49,301 nucleotides of DNA, taken from positions 1 through 49,301 of the forward strand of contig JAACFG010000002.1 in the NCBI GenBank assembly GCA_009937605.1. Direction: 5' to 3'. Both the position numbers and the translations under genes were made by a program. The notes beneath the pieces were generated by a model that saw nothing but the letters and a program-made list of their open reading frames with translations, was not told the DNA's origin and made no database searches. Origin of the DNA: Gammaproteobacteria bacterium (GTDB lineage Bacteria; Pseudomonadota; Gammaproteobacteria; Steroidobacterales; Woeseiaceae). Shown here one piece after another: positions 23,870 to 33,469 of this stretch (positions within the stretch are counted from its first letter, which is position 1; each line of letters opens with the position of its first letter).

Positions 23870-25848
23870 GCTGATCTTTTAACTATTTTCTCGAAGACTT
23901 GGGTCGGATCAAGGTCCTTCAGGCACTTCAAATGGCCCAGCGGGCATTCCCGGGCGAAACAGGGGCTGCACTCTATACCAGTTTCGTGAATATCGCGTTT
24001 TTTCGTGAGCGGTGGCGTGAATTTCGACGAAGATGAGCCATAAATGCCATGAACGTGACATCCCGATGCGGCCGCAACGTGCATGAGTCCCGAATCGTTG
24101 GACACGGCCTGCTCGCAAGCCGCGAAAAGATCGATCGCATCCTCGATTGACGTCTTTCCACAAAGATTCACCGCGCGGCTTCCGCCTGCAATAGCATCTC
24201 CTGCCGCCTTGTCCTTATCCGACCCCAGGACCCAGACGGCGTAACCCGCGTCATCAAGCGCCGCTGCCAGTGTTGTGAAATGCTCATGCGGCCAGCACTT
24301 TGCCGGGCCGTATTCGGCGCCAGGCATCATGGCAATGACTGGCTTTTCTGTATTGAGACCCAGGTCATGGATCAACCGGTCCTGGTTCTCTGCTGAAACC
24401 AGTAACTCCGGCTCTGGCAACACATCGGGCAGCGCTTCATCTTTGCTAAGCCCCAGCGCGACGAAACGCTTAACCGTCTGATCCAGGTCTTCGGGGTCGA
24501 ACGGTCGCATATCGTTAATGAACCCGTAGCGTGTTTCTCCGCGAAAGCCCGTCCGCGTCGGTATGCGTGCAAACCAGGGGATCAGCGCCGCCTTGGCCGA
24601 CCGCGGCAACACGATCGCTCGATCGTACCCGTTGCCCTCGAGGCTCCTGGCGATACGACGGCGCGTCGCAAGACCGATTTCGTTGTGGGCGGTCTTCGAT
24701 GCCGTGCTGTTCCGAATCTCGGGCATGCGCGCAGTGACGCGTAACGACCATTCAGGCGCAAGCACATCGAGCTCCCGATTGGGTTCGCGAGACTTCAGCA
24801 ACTTGAACAACGATTGGGCCATGACCATGTCACCAACCCAGGATGGTCCTACAATGAGTGTTGCCGCAATCGGCGAATCGGACGATGCCTGATTGGCGAT
24901 TGCCCTGGGGCTCAACCACGATCCGGTTCGAAGAACGCCGTAGTAGTACTTCGCGAGCCCCGCCAGCATCCCGCTGCGCACGCGGAGCGCAGGATACCGG
25001 CGTAGCGTGATCCAGTTGAGAAGCGACGACAACACCAGCATTGGCAAGCGCAGCAAGATAATCAACAGGTGCGTCAGTGCGCGTTCCAGGCCGGCCGTAT
25101 GCCTGTTGGCATACACATGTTTCGAGATAATGACTTCAAGCTTGGTCATCGATTTCACATCGACATTCAGTCGGCTGGATCCCCCATGGGCATGTATCAC
25201 CTGGACTTGCGGGACGTAGGCAACCGTAAGCCCGAGGTTGCGCGCGCTCCGGCACAAGTCCGCATCTTCAACGTACATCCAGTAGTCCTCGGCCCAGCCG
25301 CCGATCGCATCGAAGTCTGCCCTGTCTATCAGCAATACCGAGCCGGTCACCCAATCGCAGTAGATAATTTCTTCGTAATCCGCACGCGGATCTGGAAACT
25401 TCGAGGGCAACAATATCCGCGACAGAGACTTGAGCGTCTTGCTCTGGTTGAGCAGGTTGGGGAAATCGTCGAAGACTTTCTGCCGGTTACCGTCCATCGA
25501 CATCTGTTTGGGAGCGGCAATCCCGATATTGTGTTCTGCCTTGATGTCAATCAGTGCCTGAATGCTGCTGCTCGCGGCAATGACGTCCGGGTTCATAAAG
25601 AGCAGCTGCTCGCCGGTGGCTGCAGCGACGCCGATATTACAGCCGGCTCCAAATCCGCTGTTGTTCGGGTTGCTGATGAATGTCACCCAGGGGAACCGGG
25701 CTGAAAATTCGGCGAAAGGCTCCGCGGCCGACGCGTTGTCGACAACGATGATCTCCCAGTCCTCCGGGAAACCTTCCTTTAGCCCGACCAGGGCTGCTTC
25801 AAGGTGACTCCACGAATGATAATTGACGGTGATAATCGAAAGCTTCAT
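23866..25848 (-). CDS. bifunctional GT2 glycosyltransferase fused to ADP-heptose:LPS heptosyltransferase II
   Basis: A 660-residue fusion. Residues 1-250 are a family 2 GT-A transferase of rhamnosyltransferase type: SIITVNYHSW, VVDNAS (35-40), MNPD (85-88), WVTGS (166-170) and VEDADLC (193-199). A hydrophobic region follows (about 258-280). Residues 330-660 are WaaF: GPSWVGDM (334-341), PGAEYGPAKCWP (509-520), NDSGLMHVAA (584-593) and the C-terminal CSPCFARECPLGH. Both catalytic parts look complete. WaaF adds the second heptose to the inner core; the GT2 half presumably adds another core sugar, coupling two steps in one protein. It is followed in the same direction by no gene but preceded by hldD, which makes the heptose donor. 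Confidence 0.88.
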   Translation of the reverse strand: MKLSIITVNYHSWSHLEAALVGLKEGFPEDWEIIVVDNASAAEPFAEFSARFPWVTFISNPNNSGFGAGCNIGVAAATGEQLLFMNPDVIAASSSIQALIDIKAEHNIGIAAPKQMSMDGNRQKVFDDFPNLLNQSKTLKSLSRILLPSKFPDPRADYEEIIYCDWVTGSVLLIDRADFDAIGGWAEDYWMYVEDADLCRSARNLGLTVAYVPQVQVIHAHGGSSRLNVDVKSMTKLEVIISKHVYANRHTAGLERALTHLLIILLRLPMLVLSSLLNWITLRRYPALRVRSGMLAGLAKYYYGVLRTGSWLSPRAIANQASSDSPIAATLIVGPSWVGDMVMAQSLFKLLKSREPNRELDVLAPEWSLRVTARMPEIRNSTASKTAHNEIGLATRRRIARSLEGNGYDRAIVLPRSAKAALIPWFARIPTRTGFRGETRYGFINDMRPFDPEDLDQTVKRFVALGLSKDEALPDVLPEPELLVSAENQDRLIHDLGLNTEKPVIAMMPGAEYGPAKCWPHEHFTTLAAALDDAGYAVWVLGSDKDKAAGDAIAGGSRAVNLCGKTSIEDAIDLFAACEQAVSNDSGLMHVAAASGCHVHGIYGSSSSKFTPPLTKKRDIHETGIECSPCFARECPLGHLKCLKDLDPTQVFEKIVKRSA

Positions 25849-25876
25849 ACCGTCGAATCGCGTTCAGTCAGTACGG

Positions 25877-26824
25877 CTATCGAGCACAAATGTGGCCCAG
25901 GTAATCTTTGACGCCGGCCTCGACGGTCCGGAACTCCACATCACATCCCGATGCACGCAGTTGAGTGAGATCCGCTTGCGTGTAGCTCTGGTACGCGCCT
26001 TTCAGATGATCGGGGAACGGAATGTAACGGATCTTTCCTTTGCCATGGAACTTGATGACTGCATTGGCCACGTCATTGAAGCTCTGCGCCCGGCCGGTCC
26101 CGGTGTTGTAGATACCCGAAACATCCGGGTGATCAAGGAACCAGAGATTTACGTTGCAGGCATCATCAACGTAGACGAAATCACGCAGCTGCTCGCCGTC
26201 GCCATAGCCCTCGGTTCCGGTAAACAGGCGGGCTTCGCCGTCCGCGAGGATCTGGTTATTGAAATGGAACGCGACGCTCGCCATCGAACCTTTGTGCTGT
26301 TCATGCGGGCCATAAACATTGAAGTATCGCAATCCGACGACCTGGCTGTCCGGAGTTGCAGCAATGCGCCGCACATAGCGGTCAAACTGCAGCTTTGAGT
26401 AACCGTAGACATTCAGCGGATGCTCGAATACCGGATCCTCGATGAACTCCTTCGACCCGCCGTAGACCGCGGCTGACGACGCATAAATGTAGGGCGACTT
26501 GTTCTCGAGACAGTGATGCAACAACGATTGCGAATACGCGTAGTTGTTTTTCATCATGAAGCGGCCGTCCCACTCGGTAGTCTCCGAGCAGGCGCCCTGA
26601 TGAAAGATAGCCTTCACCGACTTGGCGAACGCCTTGTCATTCGCCAGGCGCTCGAGCAGATCGTCCTTGTCGAGGTAGTCGGCGATGGGCAGGTCCGAGA
26701 AATTGACAAACTTGTGGCCGTCCTCGAGGTCATCGACGACGACAATGTCGTCGTGACCCCGATCCGCAAGTGCGCGCACCAGGTTACTGCCAATGAATCC
26801 GGCGCCGCCAGTTACGATATGCAT
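25877..26824 (-). CDS. hldD: ADP-L-glycero-D-manno-heptose 6-epimerase HldD
   Basis: A 315-residue short-chain dehydrogenase-type epimerase that makes the ADP-heptose used by heptosyltransferases. The NADP-binding motif GGAGFIGSN is at residues 6-14. The catalytic Ser116 lies in YASSAAVYG, and Tyr140/Lys144 form the YGYSK motif. [32 protein letters not shown] and LRDFVYVDD are specific to HldD. It lies 28 bases upstream of the GT2-WaaF gene on the same strand, so donor supply and transfer are in one operon. The zinc-finger gene ends five bases before its start. Confidence 0.96.
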   Translation of the reverse strand: MHIVTGGAGFIGSNLVRALADRGHDDIVVVDDLEDGHKFVNFSDLPIADYLDKDDLLERLANDKAFAKSVKAIFHQGACSETTEWDGRFMMKNNYAYSQSLLHHCLENKSPYIYASSAAVYGGSKEFIEDPVFEHPLNVYGYSKLQFDRYVRRIAATPDSQVVGLRYFNVYGPHEQHKGSMASVAFHFNNQILADGEARLFTGTEGYGDGEQLRDFVYVDDACNVNLWFLDHPDVSGIYNTGTGRAQSFNDVANAVIKFHGKGKIRYIPFPDHLKGAYQSYTQADLTQLRASGCDVEFRTVEAGVKDYLGHICAR

Positions 26825-26828
26825 ACGC

Positions 26829-27059
26829 TTACTCCGAACCTTCCAGCATGCGGTACTCGGCGCCGCAATAGGGGCACTTGGCCTGGCCCGTTGCTTCGAT
26901 CGGAATATACACCTTCGGGTGCGAATTCCAGAGATACATTCCGGGCATCGGGCAACTCAGGGGTAAGTCTCGTGGACGCACCCCGTATTTGTTCTGCGCG
27001 TTTGCCGGAATAAGGTTCTGGTCGACGGTGCCTGCTTTACCTGCCACGTATATCCTCAT
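26829..27059 (-). CDS. zf-CHCC zinc-finger protein (NDUFS6-like)
   Basis: A 76-residue protein with a C-x10-H-x14-C-x2-C zinc site: Cys36, His47, Cys62, Cys65. The core [18 protein letters not shown] and [13 protein letters not shown] match the bacterial zf-CHCC family, related to the NDUFS6 subunit of complex I. Its role in bacteria is not settled. ATG at 27059 starts [10 protein letters not shown]; the frame extends eight codons further, into the glnE-proximal gap. It ends five bases before hldD, so it is probably in the same operon. Confidence 0.85.
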   Translation of the reverse strand: MRIYVAGKAGTVDQNLIPANAQNKYGVRPRDLPLSCPMPGMYLWNSHPKVYIPIEATGQAKCPYCGAEYRMLEGSE

Positions 27060-27092
27060 GTAGTCGAAAGTGCCGGGACGCAAATTATAAGC

Positions 27093-29906
27093 TCAAGCCA
27101 GCCAGTCGTCCCATGTTTTGGCGACAAAGCTGCGTTCCCGCTCGAATTCTCCCTGGCTGACGAGCGATGGCAGGCCATCGAGGACCATGTGATGCTGACG
27201 CAGGCGATAATTGCGGTACGCATCCTGCAGCATGTCGCCAGTCGAATTCTCAAGGCAACCTTCGGCAATCAGCGCATCCAGTTGCCGAATATTGTCCGAG
27301 TAAAAAATCACGTCGGGGTGTGTTTCAGCCTTATCGAGCACGAGATACTGCACAAGAAATTCAATATCGCCGATGCCGCCGCGCCCATGCTTGAGATCGA
27401 ACACGTCGTTGTCGCTGCGATCGAGCTCGTTGCGCATGCGTTGCCGCATGGAAATAACATCGTCTCTTAACTTGTCATGGCGGACTCGCCGTACCAGCGT
27501 TTCACGCCGGATACGCTCAAACTCTTCTGCCACCCTGGCACTACCGGCGACCGGGCGCGCGCGTAGCAGGGCCTGGTGTTCCCAGGTCCAGGCGTTGTCC
27601 TCCTGGTAACGCTCGAACGCGTCCGCGCTGGTCACCAGGAGTCCCTTGTGGCCATCGGGCCGCAGGCGTGTGTCGATATCATAGAGTTGCCCCGACCCTG
27701 TCTGGGTGGTCAGGAAGTGCACAAGTCGACGGACCAGGCGGCTGAAGAACATCGTATTATCGAGCGGTTTATCGCCGTCGGTCACCTGCTTGCTGCCGTG
27801 CGAGTCATGCAGAAAGACGACATCCAGATCGGAACCGTAGGATAATTCCAGGCCACCGAGTTTGCCGTAGGCGATGATGCCGAACCCGGCCTCTCGTTCA
27901 ACTCCATCGTCTGTGCAGCGCGGCACACCGTGTCGCTCGGTCAGGTCGCGCCACGCGACCCGCAAAGCTTCCTCGAGGACAACCTCGGCCAGCCACGTAA
28001 GCGCGTCGCTGACCTTCATGATCGGCAGCTTGCCATTGAAGTCGGCGACAGCGATGCGAAACATCGTCGAGCGCTGAAACTGACCAATGGCCTGCATGCG
28101 TGCCTCGGCATCCTGATCTTCGTCGACAAGACGCTGCTCCAATTCAACCGCAAGGTCGGCGCGCGTCACAGTTTCGGAGTAGAAACGCGGGTCTAGCAGC
28201 TCGTCGAGTAGCGCCGGGTAACGCGCGATCTGCTCCGCGATGTAGTGACTGCGCGTACAAAGGTCGACCAGGCGAGCGAGTGCCCCGCTATTTTCATTGA
28301 GTAGCGCGAGGTAGGCACTACGCCTTAGAACCCGCTCGACGATCGACAGTGTGCGAGACAGTGCCAATAGTGGTCGTGCTGATGTCGCGATTTCGACAAC
28401 GAGCTGCGGCACAAATCGCTGCAATCGATCGCGCGCAGCGGAATCGATCTGGCGTATTCCCGAACTGCTGGCAAAACGAGCCAGGACCTCGGCGATCTCC
28501 GGAGCTTCGCCGTAACCTTCAGCGATCAATAGTTCGGCCCAGCCCTCCTCTGCGGTACCGGACTCCCAGGCCCGCTCAACACGCTTTTGAAAGGGTGTTT
28601 CGTCGGCACGTTCCCGGAACGCAACCTGCTCGAACTGGGCCGAGATTACGGCGCTGTGTCGCTCAAAATCAGCCCGCAAGTCAGTCCAGTTCGCGTAGTT
28701 CATTGCCACGCACAGGCGCGCCCGGTCACTGTCACCGGACGGCAGATCATGGGTTTGCTGGTCGCGTATGCCCTGGATGAAATTTTCCAGCCGTCGCATG
28801 TAGCGATAGGCATCACGCAGCTCATTTGCGCTTTTTGCAGACAGGCCGCGGGGACCGACGAGCAATGGCAAGACCTTTTGCAGTTCGCGCGACTGGAGAG
28901 AGGGTTCACTGCCGCCGCGCACCAGCTGCAGCGACTGCACGACAAACTCGGCCTCGCGAATCCCGCCCGGTCCCAGCTTGACGTTGTCCTGCAGTTCACG
29001 CTTCCTGACCTCTGCAGCGATCATGGCATGCATTTCCCGCAACGACTCGAACACACCAAAGTCGATGTAACGCCGATACACGAACGGCCGGATCAAGTCT
29101 TGATGCAACTCGTTGACGATGTCGCCGCCAGGCCGCGGCCCGACCACGCGGGCCTTTACATACGCATAGCGCTCCCAGTCACGGCCATGCTGCAACAGGT
29201 AAGACTCAAGCGCGCCGAAGCTCACGACGGGGGGACCGCTATCACCGAACGGGCGCAGCCGCGTGTCGATTCGGAAGACGAAGCCGTCGACCGTGGTCTC
29301 GTCCAACAGCGCGATGATCTGGCGTGACAGGCGACCGAAGTACTCCTGGGCACTCACGCACTTCGGACCGTCCGTTTCGCCACTTTCGGAGTAAAGAAAA
29401 ATGATGTCGATATCCGACGAAAAGTTGAGCTCCAGCCCACCCAGCTTGCCCATACCGAGTATGACCAGGGGTACCTTTTCACCCGTCGAATTGCGTACGA
29501 CACCGTAGCGCGAATACAGAGACTGCTCCGCATGGCGCGTGGCGACATCGAGCATTCGGTCCGCCAGTGTCGACAATGATCCGAGGGTCTCGTCGAGGTC
29601 GGCCAGGCCGAATACTTCACGCCAGAGAACGTGAAGCATGTAGCGATTACGGAATCTGCGAAGCTGTGACTGGATGTTGTCAGCGCCCAGGAATTCGTCC
29701 AGCCCACTCGCATCGGGCGCGGCGCCAAACGCAGCGACGTTATCCAGGAACCAGTCTTTCTCACGGAGCACGACGGTTGCCGCAAACTCGCTACAGGTCA
29801 CAAGCCTCGTGAGTACATCAACGTGGTCAGTCTTTCCAAAGCGTTCCAGCCAAAGCTCCAGCGACGCGTGGAGCTCCGCAGGCAATGTAGCGTCAGGAGT
29901 GCTCAT
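27093..29906 (-). CDS. glnE: bifunctional glutamine synthetase adenylyltransferase/deadenylase GlnE
   Basis: A 937-residue cytosolic regulator of glutamine synthetase. It contains two nucleotidyltransferase domains. The N-terminal one (deadenylase) has GMGKLGGLEL (151-160) and SSDIDIIF (163-170). The C-terminal one (adenylylase) has AYGKLGGLELSYGSDLDVVF around residue 670. Each is followed by a four-helix PII-binding region, including RGGIGDIEFLVQYL near the end. Both active-site DxD pairs are intact and length matches the family, so both reactions are expected. It is separated from the upstream GGDEF/EAL gene by a terminator, so it must have its own promoter in the short gap or beyond. The zinc-finger gene follows after 33 bases. 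Confidence 0.96.
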   Translation of the reverse strand: MSTPDATLPAELHASLELWLERFGKTDHVDVLTRLVTCSEFAATVVLREKDWFLDNVAAFGAAPDASGLDEFLGADNIQSQLRRFRNRYMLHVLWREVFGLADLDETLGSLSTLADRMLDVATRHAEQSLYSRYGVVRNSTGEKVPLVILGMGKLGGLELNFSSDIDIIFLYSESGETDGPKCVSAQEYFGRLSRQIIALLDETTVDGFVFRIDTRLRPFGDSGPPVVSFGALESYLLQHGRDWERYAYVKARVVGPRPGGDIVNELHQDLIRPFVYRRYIDFGVFESLREMHAMIAAEVRKRELQDNVKLGPGGIREAEFVVQSLQLVRGGSEPSLQSRELQKVLPLLVGPRGLSAKSANELRDAYRYMRRLENFIQGIRDQQTHDLPSGDSDRARLCVAMNYANWTDLRADFERHSAVISAQFEQVAFRERADETPFQKRVERAWESGTAEEGWAELLIAEGYGEAPEIAEVLARFASSSGIRQIDSAARDRLQRFVPQLVVEIATSARPLLALSRTLSIVERVLRRSAYLALLNENSGALARLVDLCTRSHYIAEQIARYPALLDELLDPRFYSETVTRADLAVELEQRLVDEDQDAEARMQAIGQFQRSTMFRIAVADFNGKLPIMKVSDALTWLAEVVLEEALRVAWRDLTERHGVPRCTDDGVEREAGFGIIAYGKLGGLELSYGSDLDVVFLHDSHGSKQVTDGDKPLDNTMFFSRLVRRLVHFLTTQTGSGQLYDIDTRLRPDGHKGLLVTSADAFERYQEDNAWTWEHQALLRARPVAGSARVAEEFERIRRETLVRRVRHDKLRDDVISMRQRMRNELDRSDNDVFDLKHGRGGIGDIEFLVQYLVLDKAETHPDVIFYSDNIRQLDALIAEGCLENSTGDMLQDAYRNYRLRQHHMVLDGLPSLVSQGEFERERSFVAKTWDDWLA

Positions 29907-29922
29907 GGCCTGCAGTCTATCG

Positions 29923-29949
29923 AAAAAATGCCGGCCTCGAAGCCGGCGT
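29923..29949 (-). terminator. intrinsic terminator after the GGDEF/EAL gene
   Basis: On the minus strand GCCGGC, loop TTCGAG, GCCGGC is followed by ATTTTTTCG. It lies within the 53-base gap between the stop at 29960 and the glnE start at 29906, so the two genes are largely uncoupled. Confidence 0.85.
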
Positions 29950-29959
29950 GCGCCAGGGC

Positions 29960-32176
29960 TTAGCCTGCCGACGACCTGGCGTTATCGCCAAGGTCCGCCA
30001 GAACGGTGTCGATAGGAGCCGGTTTTCCAATCAGATGTCCCTGGGCATAGTCGACGCCAAGCTTCGCGATCAGCTTGCGCGCCTTCTTTGTCTCCACGTA
30101 CTCGGCCACCGTCTCGAGGTCCATGACTTTCGCTACCTGCGTAATGGCCGCAACCATCGACTCCGAAATCAGGTTTTCAGAGATGTCTTGAATAAAACCG
30201 CCATCGATCTTGAGCGTATCGACGTTGAAGTTCTTGAGATACGCGAACGAACTCAGGCCAGCACCGAAATCATCCAGGGCAATCGTGCAGCCAAGGCTGC
30301 GAAGATGGTCGATAAAGCCCTGCGCCTTGTCGAGAAACGAAACCGCGGCTGACTCGGTGATTTCGAAACAAAGCGACGAGGCCGAGAGTCCACTCTGCCG
30401 AATCTCTTCCTCGATGAATTCGAGGATGTCGTCGTCACCCAGTGTCTGCCCGGATAAATTAATCGCGAAGATGGCCGACTCCCCCTCGACGAATTCCTGC
30501 ACTTCAGCCAGCTTCGCGAGAGAGGTAGACACAACCCAGCGATCGATCTGCGGCATCATGCGGTAACGCTCTGCCGCCGAGAAAAGTGCTTGTGCGGGTA
30601 CATTGCGGCCATCCGAATCCGGCATTCGCAGCAGCACTTCAAACCTCGGGTTGTCGGTCTTGCCCGTCAGGCAGTGGATAGGCTGCATCAGCAGCTCGAA
30701 TCCGTCTCCATCCAGGGCTTGCTGGATCTCCGCGACCAATTGCATGTCATCGTAGCGACGTACGATGCTGAGGTTACGCTCGTCGTAGACCTCGACCCGG
30801 TCACGGCCGTGATCCTTGGCTGATTCGCAGGCCATTCGAGCCGTCGTCAGCGCATTGCCATCTCTGCCGCTTGCGCGTGTGAACTCAGCGATACCAATGC
30901 TCATCGTTATTTGCAGCGACTTGTCACCCTCGAGGTAGCGGAGCGCTTCACCTTTTTTTCGAATTTCATTGGCATAATCGAGAGCCGCGTCCGTATCCGC
31001 GTGCGTCAGTAGCAAGCAAAAATCGTCACCCGTCAGGCGAGACAAAACGCCGCTCTTGGGCAGGTCCGACTCGAGCATGCGCGAGAATCGCATGATGACT
31101 TTGTCACCTGCGTCGCGCCCGAAGGTATCGTTCACGAGCTGCAGGTTATCGAGATCGAAGTAGATCAACTGGTGCACGTCATCGTCGGACTTCAGGGCTT
31201 TCCAGGATTCGTGCAACTGGGCCTCGAAACCTGAGCGACTCATCAAGCCGGTCATCGCGTCGAATGACTGCTCAATCACGTACTCCACCTTGCGAACAAT
31301 ATGCGACATGAAGCGCCGGTCATTTCGTGAGAATTCACTCTGATCGACGCGGCCTAACTGCGCAAGAATGCCCTCGACATTACCCTGGCTGTCCAGCAAT
31401 GGAGTCAGCAACGCCTGGTAGCCGTGTTCGGCCGCATCGTCGGCGCCTTCGACGGCCGGTATCTGAAAAACCACAGGCTTGCGCTCGCCTTCCAGCTTGG
31501 GCAAAAGCTGTTCGACGAGGTAGCGGTCGACAACCTTCCGGTTGACGGTCTTCCAGCTCGAGTGAGTCGCGCTTATGCGAATTCGTTTGGAGGGTATCAG
31601 CAGCACGCTGTAGTTAATTCCCAGGTGTCTGCCACTTTGACCGACAAGCTGCGCAAGACTCGAGTGGCGAGTCTTGGCACCGTGAATTTTTTCATCGACC
31701 TGGTAGACAAGCTCGAGCTCCTTCTCGACAGCGGCGGCGCGGCCCATGGCCCGGTCAAGTTTGCTGCCAACAATCAGGCCCTCGCCGATGAGTTCGACAG
31801 CGGGTTCGAGAATGCTCTTCAGGAGACTTGGATTAAATGACGATGACTTGCCGGCATTCTTGGAAAACAGGGCGACAAGCAAACCGAGTCGTGTTCCCAG
31901 ATCACCGTACACGGGCAGTACGAGCACCGTACGGCCGGACGACAGGGTCCTTCGAAGAATTTCGTCCTTGCTATCAAGCTTGTCGATCAGGTCGTCGGGG
32001 AGTTCGGCAACGAAATTATCGATTTCGTAGTCCTCGGCGCCGTCACTGCTCCAGATACAACCGCGCGCCTGGTCATAAAAGCAGAAAACTTGCGCGCGCG
32101 GCACCAACGAGTGCAGCAGTCCCGCTGCCTTGCCGACGTTTTTCTTCTCTTCGAGGTCGTGAAGTTCTGCGGTCAT
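29960..32176 (-). CDS. GGDEF/EAL protein with degenerate GGDEF and conserved EAL (c-di-GMP phosphodiesterase)
   Basis: A 738-residue soluble cyclic-di-GMP protein without membrane segments. Residues 1-300 hold two poorly conserved GAF-like sensory parts. The GGDEF domain (about 303-465) has TGDDF at 382-386 in place of GGDEF, so cyclase activity is doubtful, though GTP binding is possible. The EAL domain (about 475-725) keeps the catalytic set: EVL at 513-515, Asn573, Glu605, Asp635/Asp636, Lys656, Glu692 and Gln712. Thus a phosphodiesterase, perhaps activated by GTP through the GGDEF half, is the best reading. With pilus motor genes in the same window, a link to motility or biofilm is possible but not shown. 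Transcription ends at the terminator at 29923. The 148-base gap before it (32177-32324) shows no recognisable element. Confidence 0.88.
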   Translation of the reverse strand: MTAELHDLEEKKNVGKAAGLLHSLVPRAQVFCFYDQARGCIWSSDGAEDYEIDNFVAELPDDLIDKLDSKDEILRRTLSSGRTVLVLPVYGDLGTRLGLLVALFSKNAGKSSSFNPSLLKSILEPAVELIGEGLIVGSKLDRAMGRAAAVEKELELVYQVDEKIHGAKTRHSSLAQLVGQSGRHLGINYSVLLIPSKRIRISATHSSWKTVNRKVVDRYLVEQLLPKLEGERKPVVFQIPAVEGADDAAEHGYQALLTPLLDSQGNVEGILAQLGRVDQSEFSRNDRRFMSHIVRKVEYVIEQSFDAMTGLMSRSGFEAQLHESWKALKSDDDVHQLIYFDLDNLQLVNDTFGRDAGDKVIMRFSRMLESDLPKSGVLSRLTGDDFCLLLTHADTDAALDYANEIRKKGEALRYLEGDKSLQITMSIGIAEFTRASGRDGNALTTARMACESAKDHGRDRVEVYDERNLSIVRRYDDMQLVAEIQQALDGDGFELLMQPIHCLTGKTDNPRFEVLLRMPDSDGRNVPAQALFSAAERYRMMPQIDRWVVSTSLAKLAEVQEFVEGESAIFAINLSGQTLGDDDILEFIEEEIRQSGLSASSLCFEITESAAVSFLDKAQGFIDHLRSLGCTIALDDFGAGLSSFAYLKNFNVDTLKIDGGFIQDISENLISESMVAAITQVAKVMDLETVAEYVETKKARKLIAKLGVDYAQGHLIGKPAPIDTVLADLGDNARSSAG

Positions 32177-32324
32177 GCCTGTTTGAGCGCCCGGACTAAA
32201 AAACAGACGCCCACGATGCCAGTTACACGGCCAAAGGGCTGTGACTCAGGTCTCAGCTGTAAGCGGTTTACCCTGTGGATTCAGCCAATTACGGCCCTTT
32301 TTGACCAGATACGCAGCTTGCCGG

Positions 32325-33278
32325 CTACAGGCCTGATAGCCACTCGTCGTCAGAACCTTCGTTGACGCCTTCGAACAACGGCGTGCTCAGGTAGCGCTCG
32401 CCCGTATCGGGCAACATCGCGAGAATCACCGACCCTTCAGGGGCCTCATCGGCGACGTCCAGCGCTGTCGCCAGCGTGGCACCCGCCGAGATACCGCAGA
32501 ATATGCCTTCCTTCGCCGCGACATCGCGCGCAACCGCTATGGCACGGTCGTCGGAGATCGAACGCAGTTCGTCATAAACCTCGCGGCTCAAGACGTCCGG
32601 GATGAAATCCGGTGTCCAGCCCTGGATCTTGTGCGGCGCCCAATCAGCGCCAGCCAGCAGAGCCGCTGCCTCGGGCTCCGTTGCCACAATCTTGAGATCC
32701 GGCCGGGCCGCCTTGAGGACCTCGCCCGCGCCGGTCATCGTGCCGCCCGTACCGTAGCCCGTGACCCAGTAATCGAGGCGCTTTCCGGCGAAATCCACGA
32801 GGATCTCCGGACCGGTTGTACTGCGGTGATACGCTGGATTCGCCGGGTTCTCGAACTGGCGCGCGAGGAACCAGCCGTGTTGCTCGGCCAGCTCTTCCGT
32901 CTTCTTAACCATACCGGTGCCGCGTTCTGCCGCCGGCGTCAGCACGACTTTCGCGCCCAGCCCACGCATAACCTGGCGGCGTTCTACAGAAAACGAATCC
33001 GCCATCACGGCAACGAACGGATAGCCCTTGGCCGCGCAGACCATTGCCAGCGCAATACCCGTATTGCCCGATGTCGCCTCGACCACGGTCTGCCCAGGCT
33101 TCAAAACACCCCGCTGTTCCGCGTCGGCCACGATCGCGAAAGCCAGCCGGTCTTTGACGGACGCCATCGGATTGAACGACTCGACTTTCACGTACAGGTC
33201 GACGTGGTCCGGCCCCATGCGATTCAGACGGACGATCGGCGTGTTGCCGATGGTTTCCAGAATGTTGTTGTAGATCAT
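32325..33278 (-). CDS. cysK: cysteine synthase (O-acetylserine sulfhydrylase)
   Basis: A 317-residue PLP enzyme that makes cysteine from O-acetylserine and sulfide. The PLP lysine is Lys42 in NPMASVKDR, the substrate loop TSGNTG is at 69-74, the phosphate-binding loop is GTGGT, and GISAGA comes near the end. ETIGNTPIVRLNR at the N-terminus is typical. Length and the MADSFSVERRQ segment favour CysK over CysM, though the distinction is not absolute. It is divergent from cysB across 191 bases, and the CysB-like site at 33352 lies between them. Confidence 0.92.
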   Translation of the reverse strand: MIYNNILETIGNTPIVRLNRMGPDHVDLYVKVESFNPMASVKDRLAFAIVADAEQRGVLKPGQTVVEATSGNTGIALAMVCAAKGYPFVAVMADSFSVERRQVMRGLGAKVVLTPAAERGTGMVKKTEELAEQHGWFLARQFENPANPAYHRSTTGPEILVDFAGKRLDYWVTGYGTGGTMTGAGEVLKAARPDLKIVATEPEAAALLAGADWAPHKIQGWTPDFIPDVLSREVYDELRSISDDRAIAVARDVAAKEGIFCGISAGATLATALDVADEAPEGSVILAMLPDTGERYLSTPLFEGVNEGSDDEWLSGL

Positions 33279-33351
33279 TTTCTTGTCCTTGTTTTCAGAC
33301 CCTGCAATCTGTTTAGCACAATTCTCCGAATATTGCGTTCGCGCGCTTGAT

Positions 33352-33378
33352 CCCTTTATAGCCCTTGGTTATAAGTGG
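33352..33378. promoter_or_regulatory. possible CysB operator between cysK and cysB
   Basis: An imperfect 27-bp inverted repeat, CCCTTTATAG-N7-TTATAAGTGG, matches itself at seven of ten half-site positions. It lies 73 bases from the cysK start and 91 from the cysB start. LysR-type regulators bind such AT-rich, spaced repeats, and CysB acts next to its own gene in relatives. The rest of the 191-base gap (33279-33469) has no other clear element. Confidence 0.45.
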
Positions 33379-33469
33379 TAATCTGACGCACTGTCCCCGT
33401 TTTGGATCTGGTTGAAACTGATCGGGCCACGTGCGGTCAGATACTGGAACACGGACAAAAAACAACCGA

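Noticed and set aside
28587..29327. A 246-codon plus frame inside glnE.
   Set aside because: Shadow of a well-conserved gene.
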